DNA of 64,000 nucleotides from Butyricimonas faecihominis (GTDB lineage Bacteria > Bacteroidota > Bacteroidia > Bacteroidales > Marinifilaceae): contig NZ_AP028155.1 of the NCBI RefSeq assembly GCF_033096445.1, positions 4,593,880-4,657,879 on the forward strand, read 5' to 3'. Made by a program: the position numbers and the translations under genes. Position 1 is the first letter of the stretch; the number at the start of each line of letters is the position of its first letter. Below are positions 35,524 through 45,141 of the stretch, in pieces. The notes under the pieces are model-generated. The model saw only the letters and a list, made by a program, of their open reading frames with translations, had not been told where the DNA came from and searched no databases.

Positions 35524-35542
35524 GCTGCCGAATCGGCAGCCT
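35524..35542. terminator. Hairpin between the carrier gene and the ABC gene
   Basis: GGCTGCCGA and TCGGCAGCC form a 9-bp stem just after the carboxyl carrier gene, with TTTG following on the minus strand side; a probable terminator of the carboxylase operon. Confidence 0.6.
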
Positions 35543-35548
35543 TTGAGG

Positions 35549-35863
35549 TTATTTTATTTCAAACATTAAAGCGTCTTTCGGGAGTTTATCTCCTTTGTTG
35601 ACATGGACTTTCGTGACCGTACCACTTATGGGAGCTAGGATTTTATTATGCATTTTCATGGCTTCCAAGAGACAAAGCAAATCTCCTGCTTTAACTTCTT
35701 GACCTTCTTTTACATACAAATCGATGATAGATCCCGGTATGTATGTGATAACGGCTCCCGGATCGGGTTTTTCCCATTGTTTCCGATTAATAAATTTTTC
35801 GGTAAACTGGGTTTTATATTTTAAGCCGTCGATTTCTAATAAATCGTATTTTGGTGTACTCAT
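35549..35863 (-). CDS. Biotin carboxyl carrier protein of an acyl-CoA carboxylase/decarboxylase
   Basis: 104 residues. The C-terminal biotinyl domain has the biotinylation motif EAMKM with Lys70, inside VKEGQEVKAGDLLCLLEAMKMHNKI. The N-terminal 35 residues are a linker. It carries CO2 between subunits. It is preceded by the carboxyltransferase beta subunit gene; a biotin carboxylase is not in the window, so the complex could be methylmalonyl-CoA decarboxylase or propionyl-CoA carboxylase. Confidence 0.88.
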   Translation of the reverse strand: MSTPKYDLLEIDGLKYKTQFTEKFINRKQWEKPDPGAVITYIPGSIIDLYVKEGQEVKAGDLLCLLEAMKMHNKILAPISGTVTKVHVNKGDKLPKDALMFEIK

Positions 35864-35880
35864 CGTGGTATAATTTTAGT

Positions 35881-35964
35881 TTAAAATGGAGGAATTCCAT
35901 GTTTTTTAGCCGGGGTTAATACCGACTTGTTGCTGGATACCTCGATGGAGTGTTTCAGGATCTC
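35881..35964 (-). pseudogene. Out-of-frame 3' end of the carboxylase beta gene
   Basis: 27 codons plus stop, in the frame one base off the main ORF, encoding the conserved C-terminus with KKHGIPPF. See the finding on the frameshift. Confidence 0.8.
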
Positions 35965-37424
35965 CGGGTTTCCTCGGGTTCGATCACGGAATCGATATAG
36001 CCTTTAGAGGCGGCCACGTAAGGATTGGCGAATTTTTCACGATATTCGGCAACTTTGATTTTACGCATTTCTTCCGGATTTTCGGCAGCCATAATCTCTT
36101 TTTTGAAGATGATGTTGGCAGCACCTTCCGGTCCCATTACTGCAATTTCGGCAGTTGGCCATGCGAACATAAAGTCAGCTTTCAAGTGACGTGAGTTCAT
36201 AGCGATATAACCACCACCATATGCTTTTCTAAGGATTACGGTAATCTTAGGTACTGTAGCCTCGCTATATGCATAAAGAACTTTCGCTCCGTGACGAATA
36301 ACACCCATATACTCTTGTTCAACACCCGGTAAGTATCCCGGCATATCCTCGAATGTTACGATCGGAATATTGAAGGCATCGCAGAATCGGATAAAACGTC
36401 CGGCTTTATCAGAAGAGTCACAGTCTAACACTCCGGCAAGTACAGAAGGCTGATTAGCCACGAAGCCGATAGTTTCCCCGTCGATACGTCCGAATCCGAC
36501 AACGATGTTTTTAGCGAATTCTTGTTGAATTTCCAAGAAGTCTGAATCATCGGCAACAGCACGGATTACATCGCGCACGTCATAAGGCTGGGTTGGGTCA
36601 GACGGAATGATTTTCTCGATCTTGTATTCCGGTCTTGGCGGTTTGGAGGGGAAAGGTTTAGCTTTTGCCTCGTTACTCCAGGGAATGAATGTCAATAATT
36701 TTTTGATCTGTTCAAAACATTCATACTCTGAATGAGCGAAGAAATGGGCATTACCACTGATTTCACTGTGAACTCTAGCTCCTCCGAGTTCTTCCATAGT
36801 CACGACTTCTCCTAATACCGTTTTTACAACTTCAGGTCCGGTAATAAACATTTTGGAAATGTTGTCTACCACGAACACGAAGTCGGTCAAGGCGGGAGAG
36901 TATACGGCTCCACCAGCGCAAGGACCGAGGATTACAGATAATTGAGGAATTACTCCGGACGCTTGGGTGTTACGGAAGAAAATTTCTCCGTATCCGGCTA
37001 AGGAGTCAACACCTTCTTGAATACGAGCTCCACCAGAATCGTTGATTCCGATCAAGGGTACTCGCATTTTTAAGGCATGATCCATGATTTTAGTGATTTT
37101 ACGAGCATGCATCAAACCAAGAGAACCTCCGGCTACGGTGAAATCTTGCGCATAAATACATACAGGTTCTCCATAGATTGTTCCGGTACCAATGATGACA
37201 CCATCACCATGAAGAACTTTCTTATCCATATCAAAATCTTTGGACTGATGCTCAACGAACATGTCGTACTCATGGAAAGAGTCTTTGTCCAAAATTGCTT
37301 CAATACGCTCCCGGGCTGTCAATTTTCCCATTGCAGCTTGCTTCTTAATCGCCTCTTCGCCACCTCCTTGAAGAACAATTTCTTTTCTCTTTCTTAAATC
37401 AAGAACATTTCTTTTAAGTGACAT
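35955..37424 (-). CDS. Acyl-CoA carboxylase beta subunit, 3' frameshift
   Basis: 489 residues as read. Carboxyltransferase signatures include GKLTARERIEAILD, INDSGGARIQEGVDSLAGYGEIFFRN, ILGPCAGGAVYSPALTDF and TVILRKAYGGGYIAMNSRH. Family members (PccB/MmdA) are about 515 residues and end in KKHGNIPL-like sequence. Here the frame ends early as PEETRRS. In the next frame the missing tail is intact: EILKHSIEVSSNKSVLTP then AKKHGIPPF and TAA at 35,881. One G lost near 35,964 (GG for GGG) explains this. The intact gene would run to 35,881, 17 bp before the carrier gene. Confidence 0.88.
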   Translation of the reverse strand: MSLKRNVLDLRKRKEIVLQGGGEEAIKKQAAMGKLTARERIEAILDKDSFHEYDMFVEHQSKDFDMDKKVLHGDGVIIGTGTIYGEPVCIYAQDFTVAGGSLGLMHARKITKIMDHALKMRVPLIGINDSGGARIQEGVDSLAGYGEIFFRNTQASGVIPQLSVILGPCAGGAVYSPALTDFVFVVDNISKMFITGPEVVKTVLGEVVTMEELGGARVHSEISGNAHFFAHSEYECFEQIKKLLTFIPWSNEAKAKPFPSKPPRPEYKIEKIIPSDPTQPYDVRDVIRAVADDSDFLEIQQEFAKNIVVGFGRIDGETIGFVANQPSVLAGVLDCDSSDKAGRFIRFCDAFNIPIVTFEDMPGYLPGVEQEYMGVIRHGAKVLYAYSEATVPKITVILRKAYGGGYIAMNSRHLKADFMFAWPTAEIAVMGPEGAANIIFKKEIMAAENPEEMRKIKVAEYREKFANPYVAASKGYIDSVIEPEETRRS

Positions 37425-37762
37425 AAGTATTATTTTTTATTTATAAATGATAGGTTCTATTCAATGTTAGATTCCGCCTACCAAAATGCAAGATTACGAA
37501 AAAAAAATGAAGAAAAAAACACTATTTCGAATGGTTATGAATAAGATGTTGTCGGATAGTGTTTTAGGGAATGATATTCTGCATATAAATTTGTACTACT
37601 CCGTAACTCTATGGTTTAGTTGTTCGTTAAATTAAGCATTCGGTTTGTGGGTTGAGGAAAAGTATTATTGGGAAATGTGAGGTAAAAGCCTTGTCCCTAG
37701 TGGTCGAATTGGAGAAATAATTGTAGTTTTGTAGTTGATTAATCTTTGATGAAGAAAGGAAA
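37425..37762. other. Intergenic region between divergent carboxylase and tamB genes
   Basis: 338 bp, AT-rich, no credible ORF. It must hold the promoters of both neighbours. On the minus strand TAATCTTG (about 37,490) is a near match to a -7 element for the carboxylase operon. Confidence 0.5.
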
Positions 37763-40700
37763 ATGAGATTTTTGCGAAAGCTTTTTAAATATATATTGAG
37801 AATTATCTTGGTTCTTTTTTCTTTGGTAATTCTTATCATGATTCTTTTGTATGTTCCAGCCATCCAGAATTTTGTGAAAGGGAAGGCGGAGCAGTACGTG
37901 AATAATAATTTGGACATGAAACTGTCGGTTGGGCGGATTTTGTTGAAATTTCCACTCGACTTGGCCGTTGAAAAGATTTATCTGGGACAGACGGAAAAAG
38001 ACACGATGCTGTATGCCGATGTGATTCAGGTGAATGTTGCATTGACAAAACTTTTAAAGAAGGAAGTTGAAGTACGTCGTTTAGTCGTGGAGAATGCAGC
38101 GGTTAATTTCGGGGATTCTCTTTCCGGATTGAAAATGAATGTCGTTTTGAAGGAACTGAATCTTCGGGTGGATCGGTTGAATCTGTCCCAACAGGAGGCA
38201 GAGATCCCTTTCGTTGCTTTAAAAGGAGGAAAAATCCGGATGAATTTAGGCGGTGGGGAGTCTGCGGTTGATACAACCGGGGGGAGTGAGCCGGTTCGCT
38301 GGCGTTTTAAGGTTGGAGAGGTAACAATCGATAGCATTGATTATCAGTTGCAGGGGCTGCCTATGGGGGAATTCCATGCTGGGGTGGGAGAGGCTCGACT
38401 GAATGGAATGGATGTGGGGCTGGAAAAACAAACTGTTGAGCTAGAGAAAATCATGTTGCTTCGTGGTTTTTGCGATCTACTGATGGCAGAATCTACCGGG
38501 GAGCAAAGTGGAGCAGGGGTGGCGACGGAAGAAAGTATGCCTTGGCAAGTTCGGGTGGAGACGGTCGAGTTGGAGGATAATCGTTTTTTAATGAAACCGA
38601 TGAGTGTTCCTGTTGATGCGGAGCAGTTCCCGGAAACAATTCGTATATCAGCGCTTTCGTTGAAAGTGGATAGCGTGTTCAATAAAGGAACAGAGGTGGC
38701 GGCAATTGTTCAAAATTTACGTTTCAAGGAAGGAAATGGATTAGATTTGCGAGATTTGTCTTGTCGGGTCAGTTTGGAAAGTGAACAGACTAACGTGTCG
38801 AATCTGATTTTAAAAACGAGTAATAGTCAATTGAAAATGAATGTTCGGGCGGAATCCGGGATAAGTGATTTCGGTATGGAAACTCCTTTTCAGTTATCGA
38901 TTGATGGAAATATTGCCGGGCGGGATGTGCTATTATTTATGCCGGACTCCAATGATCAGTTAAATAACTGGTTATCGGATAAAGTTTTTTCTTTGTCTGG
39001 ATTGATAAAGGGTAAGGTCGATCAGTTGAATATTGCTCATTTTGATGTTGGTGCAACAGGAGGTTTTTCTTTGAAGAGTGAGGGGAATGTGACATTCGTG
39101 ACAGATATGGAAAAGGTTGCGGGAAAATTGGATATAGCGTTTGGCGTTGATCGGGGAGAGTATTTCGCACCTTTGTTGTCAGAGGATGGGGAGGCCGGAT
39201 TGGTTATTCCGGATCATCTGTCATTAGTGACGGGTGTTAATATAGCGGATCAGGCGGTAAAAGTGGATATGGAGTTGAATCCCGGACGAGGAATATTACG
39301 TGCTGTTGCGGGCTATGGCTGGAAAGAAAATACCTATCGTGCAGAAGTTCATTTGAAAGATTTCGCTTTGGATAAATTCATGCCGAATGATTCGTTGGGG
39401 GTGATCACGGCTAATCTTTTGGCATCGGGCCGGGGCCTTGATTGGAAAGAGGCGATGGCGAAAGTGGATTTTGAATTAGCCTCCTTATATTATAATGGAT
39501 ACGATTATAAAAATGTTGTTTTGGATGCGGCATTGAAGGATCGGGAGTTAACCGGGGAACTATGGAGTGATAATCAGGAATTGAATTTGGGAATGAAATT
39601 CCGGTTACGGGCAGATGAGAACGCGTACAAGATAAATTTGAATGGAGATATTAAAAATGTAGATCTGAAAGGATTACATTTTATGTCGGAAAATATGGCT
39701 TTTTCCTTGGGACTGAATGTTGATGCAGAATTGAAGGCGGACAGTACATCGTCTTTACGGGCTGATTTTTCGAATATTGTTTTGCAGGATCTTGCTACCC
39801 GTAAGTTGGGAAATCTGGATATTACTTTCTCCGGTCTGCGAAACAAGACGTTGTTGGATGTCAAGGCGGGAGACTTGACCATGAAGTTTGAAGGGGATGG
39901 TGGAGGCTACACGTTAGTCGATCGTTTTAGTGCAGCTAGCGGATTGTTGGTTGAGCAGATTGAGAAACATGATTTTAACATGGTGAGATTGAACGAACTG
40001 TTACCTGATTTCCGGTTAACCATAGATGCCAAGCAAGAAAATTTATTGAATGGTTACCTGAAAAGTAACGGAATTCGTTTTGAACGAATGGCTATAGATT
40101 TAGGAACAGATGTTTCCCATGATTTCGGGTTAAGTTCGAAGGTTTATGGATTGAATATCGAGGGAATCGTTCTGGATAGTGTGTTGATGTATGCAAAACA
40201 GAAGGACGTGGCTTTACGTTATGGCGTGGATGTTTTCGGAGCTAAAGATCAATTGGAAGGATTGGCCCAGCTGACCGTGGAAGGAAACGTGGAGTATGAT
40301 CAGATAAACGTGAGAATACGTGAACACGCGAACGAGGAAGGGGAAATATTCAATATCGGGGCTAATATTGCTTTGCAGGATAGTGCTTTTAGCGTGAGTA
40401 TTTCTCCCGATCCTCTTATCTTGGGATATGTTTCATGGCAAATAAACCGGGGCAATTTTATTCGTTTGAAACAAGGGGAAATTCCGGCAGCTAACTTGCA
40501 ATTGCTGAATGGAGACAAGCGGATTCGTTTGATTTCGGAAGAAGATGCAGATCACAAACCGGCCTCCTTGATTGTAGATATTAAAGGTGTTGATTTGGGC
40601 GGTTTGTCTAAAGCGCTGTCATTTATCCCGGATATATCCGGTTTGTTAGGGATTGATGTGCAGATGTATAGCAAAAATAACGTGATTGATGTTAATGGGA

Positions 40701-42508
40701 CGGTTAATGTGGACGAATTTTATTACGGGAAAGAGCGTGTGGGAGATTTGGGATTAGGTATTGAATATCGATTGTCGCAACAGACAGAGCATGACGTGGA
40801 TTTTTCCTTGTCGGTGGATGGGGTAAAGGCGCTTTTGACCAAAGGTAGATTAATGACAGGGGTTGAAGATAAAAATATTGCATTGGATATAGACATCCCT
40901 AAATTCCCTTTGCGGGTTGCGGGAGCCTTTACTCCTCCGGGTATAATGAAATTGGATGGAGACATGATCGGGGTTTTTCAAGTGAAGGGACAAATGGATC
41001 AACCATTGATAAATGGAGATTTGCGTTTCAAGGACGGAACCATAGAAGCTTTGATGATCGGGACGACCTTTAAAATAGATTCTTCGGCTATCGTGATTCA
41101 TGATAATCTTTTGGATTTTAATCATTTCGGGTTGATTGCTCCTAATAAACAGCGATTAGAACTATTGGGAACGGTTGATTTCGCATCCTTCTCGGCCATA
41201 AAAATGGATGCCTCTGTTCAAGCGAAGAATTTTCAGGCCATGAAGGTGAAAGAAAATACGGAGACCATGGTTTACGGGAAAGTGTTTGTTGATCTCTCGG
41301 CAACATTGAAAGGAATGTTGGATAATTTAAAGGTCAGGGGAAATATTAACTTGTTGGATAATAGTGAAGTCTATTACACGTTGAAATCTTCGCCTTTGGA
41401 ATTGACGGACCGGAGTGCGGATGTCGTGCGTTTCGTTTCGTTCAGCGACACGACTCAATTGGCTGCGGCCGATGAGTTGCAGCAGATTAGTTCCGTGAAT
41501 CTGGATTTGCTCATGTCCGTGAATATCGCACCGTTAGTTGGGTTGAATGTGTTGCTGTCGTCGAATGGGCAGAACCGGGTAGCAATAAATGGCGGGGGAA
41601 ATCTGACTTATACATTGAATCCGGTGGGAGAGACCCGCCTCGTGGGAAGATACGTTCTGACGAGTGGAATCGTTTCTTACGGTCTGCCGGTGATCGGGCA
41701 GAAGGATTTCAAGATACAAGACGGTAGTTTCGTGGAATGGACTGGGGATCTGGCTAATCCGACCCTGAATATAACGGCAGCGGAGACAATTTCGGCTAGC
41801 GTGACGGATGATAGCCAGAAATCCCGCCTAGTGACGTTCAATGCCATGATCAAGATTTCAAACACGTTGGAGAAACTGGACATCACGTTTGATCTTGCAG
41901 CGGAAGGGGATATAACGATACAGAACCAATTGGCAGCGATGACAGCCGAGGAGCGTTCAAAGGAGGCGATGAACATGATGATTTACGGAACTTATTCCGG
42001 GCCGGGGACGGTGGCAAAGTCCAATGCTTCTGATAATGCCCTGAATAATTTCGTGGAAAATGAATTGAATCAATGGTCTCGGAAACATTTGAAGAATATG
42101 GATTTGACGTTTGGTATTAATACCTATAATCAAGTGTCAGAGGCAGGAGAATCCAAGAAAACGGATTATTCTTATCAATTTTCGAAACGACTGTTTAATA
42201 ATAAGGTGCGGGTGAAAGTCGGGGGGCGAATCTCCACGGATAATGACCCTGCGGCCGGGGGAGTAGAGGAGAATCTTGTGGATGACATTGCCATCGAGTA
42301 CGTGTTTGGAAAGAATCCGAACTTTTTTCTAAAGATCTTCCGGCACACGGGCTACGAGAGTGTCTTGGAGGGTGAAGTGACGCAAACCGGTATCGGTGTG
42401 GTATTAAGAAAGAATTTCCAAAAATTCATGGATATATTCCGCCGTAAAAAGAAAGTACAAGTAGAATCCAAAATAGAACCGATAGAAAATGAAAAGTCTG
42501 GGAAATAG
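37763..42508 (+). CDS. tamB: Translocation and assembly module protein TamB
   Basis: 1,581 residues. A single N-terminal membrane anchor (ILRIILVLFSLVILIMILLYV, about 13-33) is followed by AsmA-like sequence (IQNFVKGKAEQYVNNNL) and an extremely long, repetitive beta-strand region that in TamB forms a periplasm-spanning groove. The C-terminal DUF490 domain (from about 1,230) has SGIVSYGLPVIGQKDFKIQDGSFVEWTGDLANPTLNITA and the closing EYVFGKNPNFFLKIFRHTGYESVLEGEVTQTGIGVVLRK. It helps move lipids or outer-membrane proteins between membranes with TamA/TamL. The last 20 bp overlap the next gene. Confidence 0.93.
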   Translation: MRFLRKLFKYILRIILVLFSLVILIMILLYVPAIQNFVKGKAEQYVNNNLDMKLSVGRILLKFPLDLAVEKIYLGQTEKDTMLYADVIQVNVALTKLLKKEVEVRRLVVENAAVNFGDSLSGLKMNVVLKELNLRVDRLNLSQQEAEIPFVALKGGKIRMNLGGGESAVDTTGGSEPVRWRFKVGEVTIDSIDYQLQGLPMGEFHAGVGEARLNGMDVGLEKQTVELEKIMLLRGFCDLLMAESTGEQSGAGVATEESMPWQVRVETVELEDNRFLMKPMSVPVDAEQFPETIRISALSLKVDSVFNKGTEVAAIVQNLRFKEGNGLDLRDLSCRVSLESEQTNVSNLILKTSNSQLKMNVRAESGISDFGMETPFQLSIDGNIAGRDVLLFMPDSNDQLNNWLSDKVFSLSGLIKGKVDQLNIAHFDVGATGGFSLKSEGNVTFVTDMEKVAGKLDIAFGVDRGEYFAPLLSEDGEAGLVIPDHLSLVTGVNIADQAVKVDMELNPGRGILRAVAGYGWKENTYRAEVHLKDFALDKFMPNDSLGVITANLLASGRGLDWKEAMAKVDFELASLYYNGYDYKNVVLDAALKDRELTGELWSDNQELNLGMKFRLRADENAYKINLNGDIKNVDLKGLHFMSENMAFSLGLNVDAELKADSTSSLRADFSNIVLQDLATRKLGNLDITFSGLRNKTLLDVKAGDLTMKFEGDGGGYTLVDRFSAASGLLVEQIEKHDFNMVRLNELLPDFRLTIDAKQENLLNGYLKSNGIRFERMAIDLGTDVSHDFGLSSKVYGLNIEGIVLDSVLMYAKQKDVALRYGVDVFGAKDQLEGLAQLTVEGNVEYDQINVRIREHANEEGEIFNIGANIALQDSAFSVSISPDPLILGYVSWQINRGNFIRLKQGEIPAANLQLLNGDKRIRLISEEDADHKPASLIVDIKGVDLGGLSKALSFIPDISGLLGIDVQMYSKNNVIDVNGTVNVDEFYYGKERVGDLGLGIEYRLSQQTEHDVDFSLSVDGVKALLTKGRLMTGVEDKNIALDIDIPKFPLRVAGAFTPPGIMKLDGDMIGVFQVKGQMDQPLINGDLRFKDGTIEALMIGTTFKIDSSAIVIHDNLLDFNHFGLIAPNKQRLELLGTVDFASFSAIKMDASVQAKNFQAMKVKENTETMVYGKVFVDLSATLKGMLDNLKVRGNINLLDNSEVYYTLKSSPLELTDRSADVVRFVSFSDTTQLAAADELQQISSVNLDLLMSVNIAPLVGLNVLLSSNGQNRVAINGGGNLTYTLNPVGETRLVGRYVLTSGIVSYGLPVIGQKDFKIQDGSFVEWTGDLANPTLNITAAETISASVTDDSQKSRLVTFNAMIKISNTLEKLDITFDLAAEGDITIQNQLAAMTAEERSKEAMNMMIYGTYSGPGTVAKSNASDNALNNFVENELNQWSRKHLKNMDLTFGINTYNQVSEAGESKKTDYSYQFSKRLFNNKVRVKVGGRISTDNDPAAGGVEENLVDDIAIEYVFGKNPNFFLKIFRHTGYESVLEGEVTQTGIGVVLRKNFQKFMDIFRRKKKVQVESKIEPIENEKSGK

Positions 42509-44810
42509 TTTATTTGTTATTATAGTATTCATGATATTGGGTAGCTCTTGTTCTCAGACGAAGAGGTTGACCGAAGGTGAGGTGTTATACACCGGGGTGA
42601 AGAAGATGAATATAGAGACCGCCAAAGGGGTAAAGTTGGAGGGCCCGAAAAGTTCGGCTATTTCCGGTCCGTTAGGTTTCCCGCCTAATAACCCGTTGTA
42701 TGCTCCTTACATACGTTCCCCGTTTCCGGTTGGGTTGTGGGTGTATAACTGGAATGTGAAGAAAGAGAAGGGATTAAAGCATTGGTTATACAAAAAATTG
42801 GCCAAGAAACCCGTGTTAATCTCTGATGTACAGCCGGAACTACGCTTGAAAGTGGTGGAGAATGCTGCCAGCGAATACGGTTATTTCGGGGTGAAATCCA
42901 GTTACGAGATTATTCCGAACAAACGGAATCCCAAGAAAGCGAAAATCAGTTATAATGTTTATGTGCCGGAAGCTTACTTGCTGGGAACTGTTGAATTTTG
43001 GGGCTGGACGGGGAGAATGGATAGTCTGATACAGAGAACGCAACGGGAGTGCTTGTTAAAATCCGGGGCGGAGTATAATTTGTACACGATGGAAGATGAG
43101 CGAACCCGGATAACTAAAATGTTCCGGAATAGCGGGTATTATTATTTTCAATCGGATTATATCGAATTTTTGGTTGACACGACACGCGAAAGGCGGGTAG
43201 CGGATGTTCGTATTGCTTTGAAACATGGTGTCCCGGCGGTAGCCTTGCAACCGTACAAGGTGGGAAACGTGGAACTTGTTCTGGAAAATTCCGATCAGTC
43301 AGAGACACAAGATACCTTGTCTTATAAGGGGATAGAGGTGAAATACACGAAACCGTTGGACGTGAAGCCCAAGGTCCTCGCTCGTTCCATGCATTTACTT
43401 CCCGGAGACACTTATTCGTTCTGGCGACAAAATCGAACGCAGACGAGTCTGGCCCGGCTTGGGATTTTTAAATATACCAACCTGAACGTGACCCGGGCGG
43501 ATAGCGTGAAAAAGTCCGGTTTCGGAAGTTTGGACTTTAGTATTAATGCCGTGTACGACTTACCGATAGAGACGGAAATAGAAGTAGATGTTTCCTCTAA
43601 ATCCAATAATTTGCTCGGGCCCGGTTTGTCGTTGGGAATAACGAATAAGAATTTATTCCGGGGCGGGGAGAACCTGACCTTTAAGTTGAATGGGGCTTAC
43701 GAATGGGAAATCGGGGATAAAAAGACAAATTCAAATTCCGGGTTAATCAATTCTTACGAGTTAGGTGTGAACGTCGGTTTGTCATTGCCTCGCTTGCTGG
43801 TACCTAACTTCCTGAAAAGTAGCAAGGAGTTTGCCGAACGTACGAATTTCCAGATTGGAGTAGATTTTTTGAATCGCCATACTTTTTTCCGGATGCTTTC
43901 TTTCACGGGATCTCTCAGTTATGATTTTCAAAGCTCGTGGCGAGTGTTCCACACGATAACACCTTTGAAGATCACGTACACCCATTTGTTGCAGACTTCG
44001 AAAGAATTTGATGAAACGATGGAGAATAACCCGGCGATAGCGATGAGTTTCAAGAATCAGTTGATTCCTTCCATGTCCTATTCGTACACTTATGACAGGG
44101 CGGCAACAAGACGGAATCCCAATCGATTGTACTGGCAGAATACGATTATGTCGGCAGGAAACATTCTTTCCGCCGTACAATATATCACGGGAAATCATCA
44201 GGGGCAAAACAAGAAGTTGTTCGGTAATATCTACTCGCAATTCTTGAAATTAACCTCTGAAGTAATCGTGTACCGTAAGATAACGGAAACCTCTCTACTG
44301 GCAACCCGCTTTATGGGGGGCATCGGTTGTGCTTACGGGAATTCCCGGGTGATGCCGTATAGCGAGCAATTTTATATCGGGGGAGCAAATAGTATCCGGG
44401 CGTTCACGATCCGGTCAATTGGCCCCGGTAGCTATCATCAGGAAAGTGATAACAAAACGGCTTATCTGGATCAGACGGGAGATATTAAATTGGAAGGGAA
44501 CGTGGAACTTCGTTTCAAAATCATGTATCAACTGAATGGGGCTATCTTTTTGGATGCCGGTAACGTGTGGTTGTTGCGGAATGACCCGAAACGTCCGGGC
44601 GGGGAGTTTAAGTTGGCAGGTTTGTTAAAAGAGATTGCTTTGGGAACAGGTTTCGGCCTACGTTATGACTTTGGTTTTATCGTACTCCGGGGTGATCTGG
44701 GAATTGCTTTGCATACTCCTTACAAGAATCCGGATAAGTCGGGATATTATAATATCCCCAAGTTCAAGGATGGTTTAAGGTTTCACTTGGCGATCGGTTA
44801 CCCGTTCTAA
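42489..44810 (+). CDS. tamL: BamA/TamA-family outer membrane protein, lipidated TamL type
   Basis: 773 residues. A lipoprotein signal ending at GSSCSQ (Cys21) is the mark of TamL, the Bacteroidetes form of TamA. POTRA-like domains fill about residues 30-330 (TEGEVLYTGVKKM, TMEDERTRITKMFRNSGYYYFQ, ARSMHLLPGDTYS). The C-terminal 16-strand barrel has the lid-lock motif region IGGANSIRAFTIRSIGPGSY (VRGF/Y-like RAF) and ends in FHLAIGYPF with a terminal Phe. It overlaps tamB by 20 bp, so the TamB-TamL pair is translated together. Confidence 0.92.
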   Translation: MKSLGNSLFVIIVFMILGSSCSQTKRLTEGEVLYTGVKKMNIETAKGVKLEGPKSSAISGPLGFPPNNPLYAPYIRSPFPVGLWVYNWNVKKEKGLKHWLYKKLAKKPVLISDVQPELRLKVVENAASEYGYFGVKSSYEIIPNKRNPKKAKISYNVYVPEAYLLGTVEFWGWTGRMDSLIQRTQRECLLKSGAEYNLYTMEDERTRITKMFRNSGYYYFQSDYIEFLVDTTRERRVADVRIALKHGVPAVALQPYKVGNVELVLENSDQSETQDTLSYKGIEVKYTKPLDVKPKVLARSMHLLPGDTYSFWRQNRTQTSLARLGIFKYTNLNVTRADSVKKSGFGSLDFSINAVYDLPIETEIEVDVSSKSNNLLGPGLSLGITNKNLFRGGENLTFKLNGAYEWEIGDKKTNSNSGLINSYELGVNVGLSLPRLLVPNFLKSSKEFAERTNFQIGVDFLNRHTFFRMLSFTGSLSYDFQSSWRVFHTITPLKITYTHLLQTSKEFDETMENNPAIAMSFKNQLIPSMSYSYTYDRAATRRNPNRLYWQNTIMSAGNILSAVQYITGNHQGQNKKLFGNIYSQFLKLTSEVIVYRKITETSLLATRFMGGIGCAYGNSRVMPYSEQFYIGGANSIRAFTIRSIGPGSYHQESDNKTAYLDQTGDIKLEGNVELRFKIMYQLNGAIFLDAGNVWLLRNDPKRPGGEFKLAGLLKEIALGTGFGLRYDFGFIVLRGDLGIALHTPYKNPDKSGYYNIPKFKDGLRFHLAIGYPF

Positions 44811-45079
44811 AGAAAAATATTGGCGTGAGATGACTTGAATTGTCATACTTTTATCGGCTTGATATTTCCTTTTGTACCCTTACTTTTGTTGATTATATTT
44901 TGAATTAAGTGAGAGTTAAGGGGGAGTTAAGTTATCAAGTAAGAGGAATTGACGTGTCCCCCACGTTTTAAACCCGTTTAGCAACTGGCTTTGCTGTTTA
45001 GATAGAATATTTGTGAGATATTTGGAATGACCTATTTCCCCGTTACTTCCCCTTTATTTTGTTCCGGGTTTAAAATAAA
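44811..45079. other. Intergenic region after tamL
   Basis: About 270 bp between convergent tamL and the porin gene. No ORF of note; a stretch of related AGTTAAG-type words at 44,907-44,940 and no clear terminator for tamL. Confidence 0.4.
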
Positions 45080-45105
45080 AGAGCGTGCCATGCGGACACG
45101 CTCTT
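45079..45105 (-). terminator. Terminator of the glpT1-glpQ-porin operon
   Basis: On the minus strand AAGAGCGTG pairs with CACGCTCTT around TCCGCATGG, followed by TTATTTTAAA. It marks the end of the minus-strand operon. Confidence 0.8.
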
Positions 45106-45141
45106 CTGGTGTGATTTCTTTTTCTAAAATTTTCCTGACAA

